From NCBI GenBank assembly GCA_963832365.1, contig CAWHUL010000027.1:186001-250000 (forward strand): a DNA stretch of 64,000 nucleotides, written 5' to 3'. The position numbers and the translations under genes were made by a program. Position 1 is the stretch's first letter, and each line of letters opens with the position of its first letter. The DNA is from CAWBRT01 sp963832365 (GTDB taxonomy: Bacteria > Acidobacteriota > Terriglobia > Terriglobales > Acidobacteriaceae). Positions 63,181 through 64,000 of the stretch are shown piece by piece. The notes under the pieces were generated by a model. The model did not search any database. It had not been told where the DNA came from and saw only the letters and a list, made by a program, of their open reading frames with translations.

Positions 63181-63894
63181 TTACCAAGCCCGCATAGAGA
63201 CTCCGATGGCGGCAACGCTGGGCACTGCCCATAAATACGGCATCAACTTTTCCAGCTTGTGATGCCCGCGGCGGTGCATCAGATACGAGCTCCCAATTTG
63301 CGCGGGGACCATCGAAAGACTATACCCCGCGATTGCGGGGCATCCCTTCATTGGAAGCCATGCTTCATGCGCGCCGGCGTTGATCGAGGCGCAGGTCTGC
63401 ACTGCATCCGCCGTTCTAACTGCCGCGTGAATCGCTATACCAATCAGATTTGCTCGGTCGAAAAAGCGATGTGGCGCGACGTTCACGGGAGTAACGGCAA
63501 CAATGAACAGACTAGACGTCTGGACGGGAAAGTGGGAAATGGCTTCCGCTTTAGCAAGCCAGAATGGGCTGGTGGCGCTTGCGCCAGTGTTTTCTTGGGC
63601 AAGCAGCAACTCCGGATTGAAGTTACCGGCAAGTCTAGCACCGCCTTCATTGCCACCCTCAGCGTTTGCCGCAGCGCGAAGCGTAGGCTGAGTATCAACC
63701 TTTACGTCGGTTGCTATATCCTGGGTTCCTTCCGGGATGGTTGGGATAGAGCCTTTCTTTGCTTCGCTGTCCCGCATTCCGTTCTGCTGCGCTGTTTCCA
63801 CACTGGGGGTACTCACCGGGGCCTCCGCAACGTCGGTATTCGCGAAGCCGACCACCGGGAACAGCAGCAGTAACGTCAATAGGATTGTCGTCAT
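63181..63894 (-). CDS. Secreted hypothetical protein
   Basis: 237 aa. The signal peptide is MTTILLTLLLLFPVVGFA, cleaved before NTDVAEA. A disordered acidic region follows (about 20-95), then a helical part with weakly hydrophobic segments (FLDRANLIGIAIHAAVRTADAVQTCASINAGAHEAWLPMKGCPAI; YLMHRRGHHKLEKLMPYLWAVPSVAAIGVSM). The ASINAGAHEAW and HRRGHHKLEK stretches look conserved, but I do not recognise the family. The 215-bp gap on its 3' side holds no evident gene. It may be envelope-associated. Confidence 0.7.
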   Translation of the reverse strand: MTTILLTLLLLFPVVGFANTDVAEAPVSTPSVETAQQNGMRDSEAKKGSIPTIPEGTQDIATDVKVDTQPTLRAAANAEGGNEGGARLAGNFNPELLLAQENTGASATSPFWLAKAEAISHFPVQTSSLFIVAVTPVNVAPHRFFDRANLIGIAIHAAVRTADAVQTCASINAGAHEAWLPMKGCPAIAGYSLSMVPAQIGSSYLMHRRGHHKLEKLMPYLWAVPSVAAIGVSMRAW

Positions 63895-64000
63895 GACACC
63901 TCGCCCTTTTCACGCCGCGCAAGGCTATGAGAGCAGGGGGAGGCGGCTCAACCACTTGCGCACCAAATACTTCATTTATCGCTATTGCAATCTGGCCGCC

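Noticed and set aside
1..64000. CRISPR arrays, rRNA, tRNA or prophage
   Set aside because: No regularly spaced repeats, ribosomal RNA-like segments, cloverleaf with CCA end or phage structural genes were seen by eye; a covariance search could still reveal a small RNA.

Overview
The window most likely comes from an Acidobacteriota chromosome (Terriglobia, Koribacter-like). This is inferred from gene content, not from a marker gene: a heme A locus (ctaA, ctaB, a two-gene ABC exporter and a DUF420 protein), a short Fis-type regulator after purC-cvpA, a UDP-xylose synthase/CpsB pair, a carboxypeptidase-regulatory-domain TonB receptor, a PEP-CTERM protein next to a TIGR03790 protein, and a dispersed palindromic repeat with arms resembling TGTCATCCTGAGCGAAGCG. 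Coding density is high, many genes overlap by 4 bp (ATGA or TTGA), and no rRNA, tRNA, CRISPR array or prophage was seen.

Layout. 1-7.5 kb: housekeeping genes (TPR protein, HAD phosphatase, lytic transglycosylase, flippase-like membrane protein, nrdR, isocitrate dehydrogenase, VOC protein, response regulator with a zinc ribbon, ssb). 7.8-12.1 kb: a leftward heme A/oxidase-assembly operon. 12.7-18 kb: an acyl-CoA ligase, a membrane-anchored MutS-like ATPase and a frameshifted M20 peptidase. 18.3-25 kb: purC, cvpA, a Fis-type regulator, then leftward polysaccharide genes, an AcuI-type reductase, a split-Soret-type cytochrome and frameshifted prmC. 25-33 kb: prfA, DUF1385, an ATP-dependent DNA ligase, an OsmC gene with an in-frame TGA at its catalytic cysteine, a PfkB kinase, an enoyl-CoA hydratase and a P1 peptidase. 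33-39.5 kb: a carbon-acid block (HMGL/LeuA-like synthase, MFS transporter, Tat-exported MmgE/PrpD protein, malate synthase). 39.7-44.4 kb: a sulfur-trafficking locus (two rhodaneses, then cysM, JAMM protease, CysO-like carrier, MoeZ). 44.5-45.4 kb: an IS5-family element nested in a palindromic repeat. 45.5-52.2 kb: an esterase, a D-lactate dehydrogenase, nikR, a TonB receptor behind two NikR-type operators, and a DUF362 protein. 53-64 kb: c-di-GMP and PilZ genes, a rhomboid-TPR gene, an IS4-family element with an 8-bp target duplication, and surface/polysaccharide genes.

How the genes work together. The sulfur locus looks self-contained: MoeZ activates the carrier, the JAMM protease can trim it and release product, CysM builds cysteine, and the rhodaneses move sulfane sulfur. 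The nikR-receptor pair looks like a nickel-controlled uptake unit.

Two patterns matter when reading this annotation. First, six frame breaks in five otherwise intact genes (M20 peptidase, prmC, MFS twice, TonB receptor, rhomboid-TPR) are each repaired by deleting a single base, often in a homopolymer, which points to sequence or assembly error. Second, the OsmC gene is different: its only break is an in-frame TGA exactly at the conserved cysteine, followed at the expected distance by a perfect hairpin. It is my best candidate for a selenoprotein.
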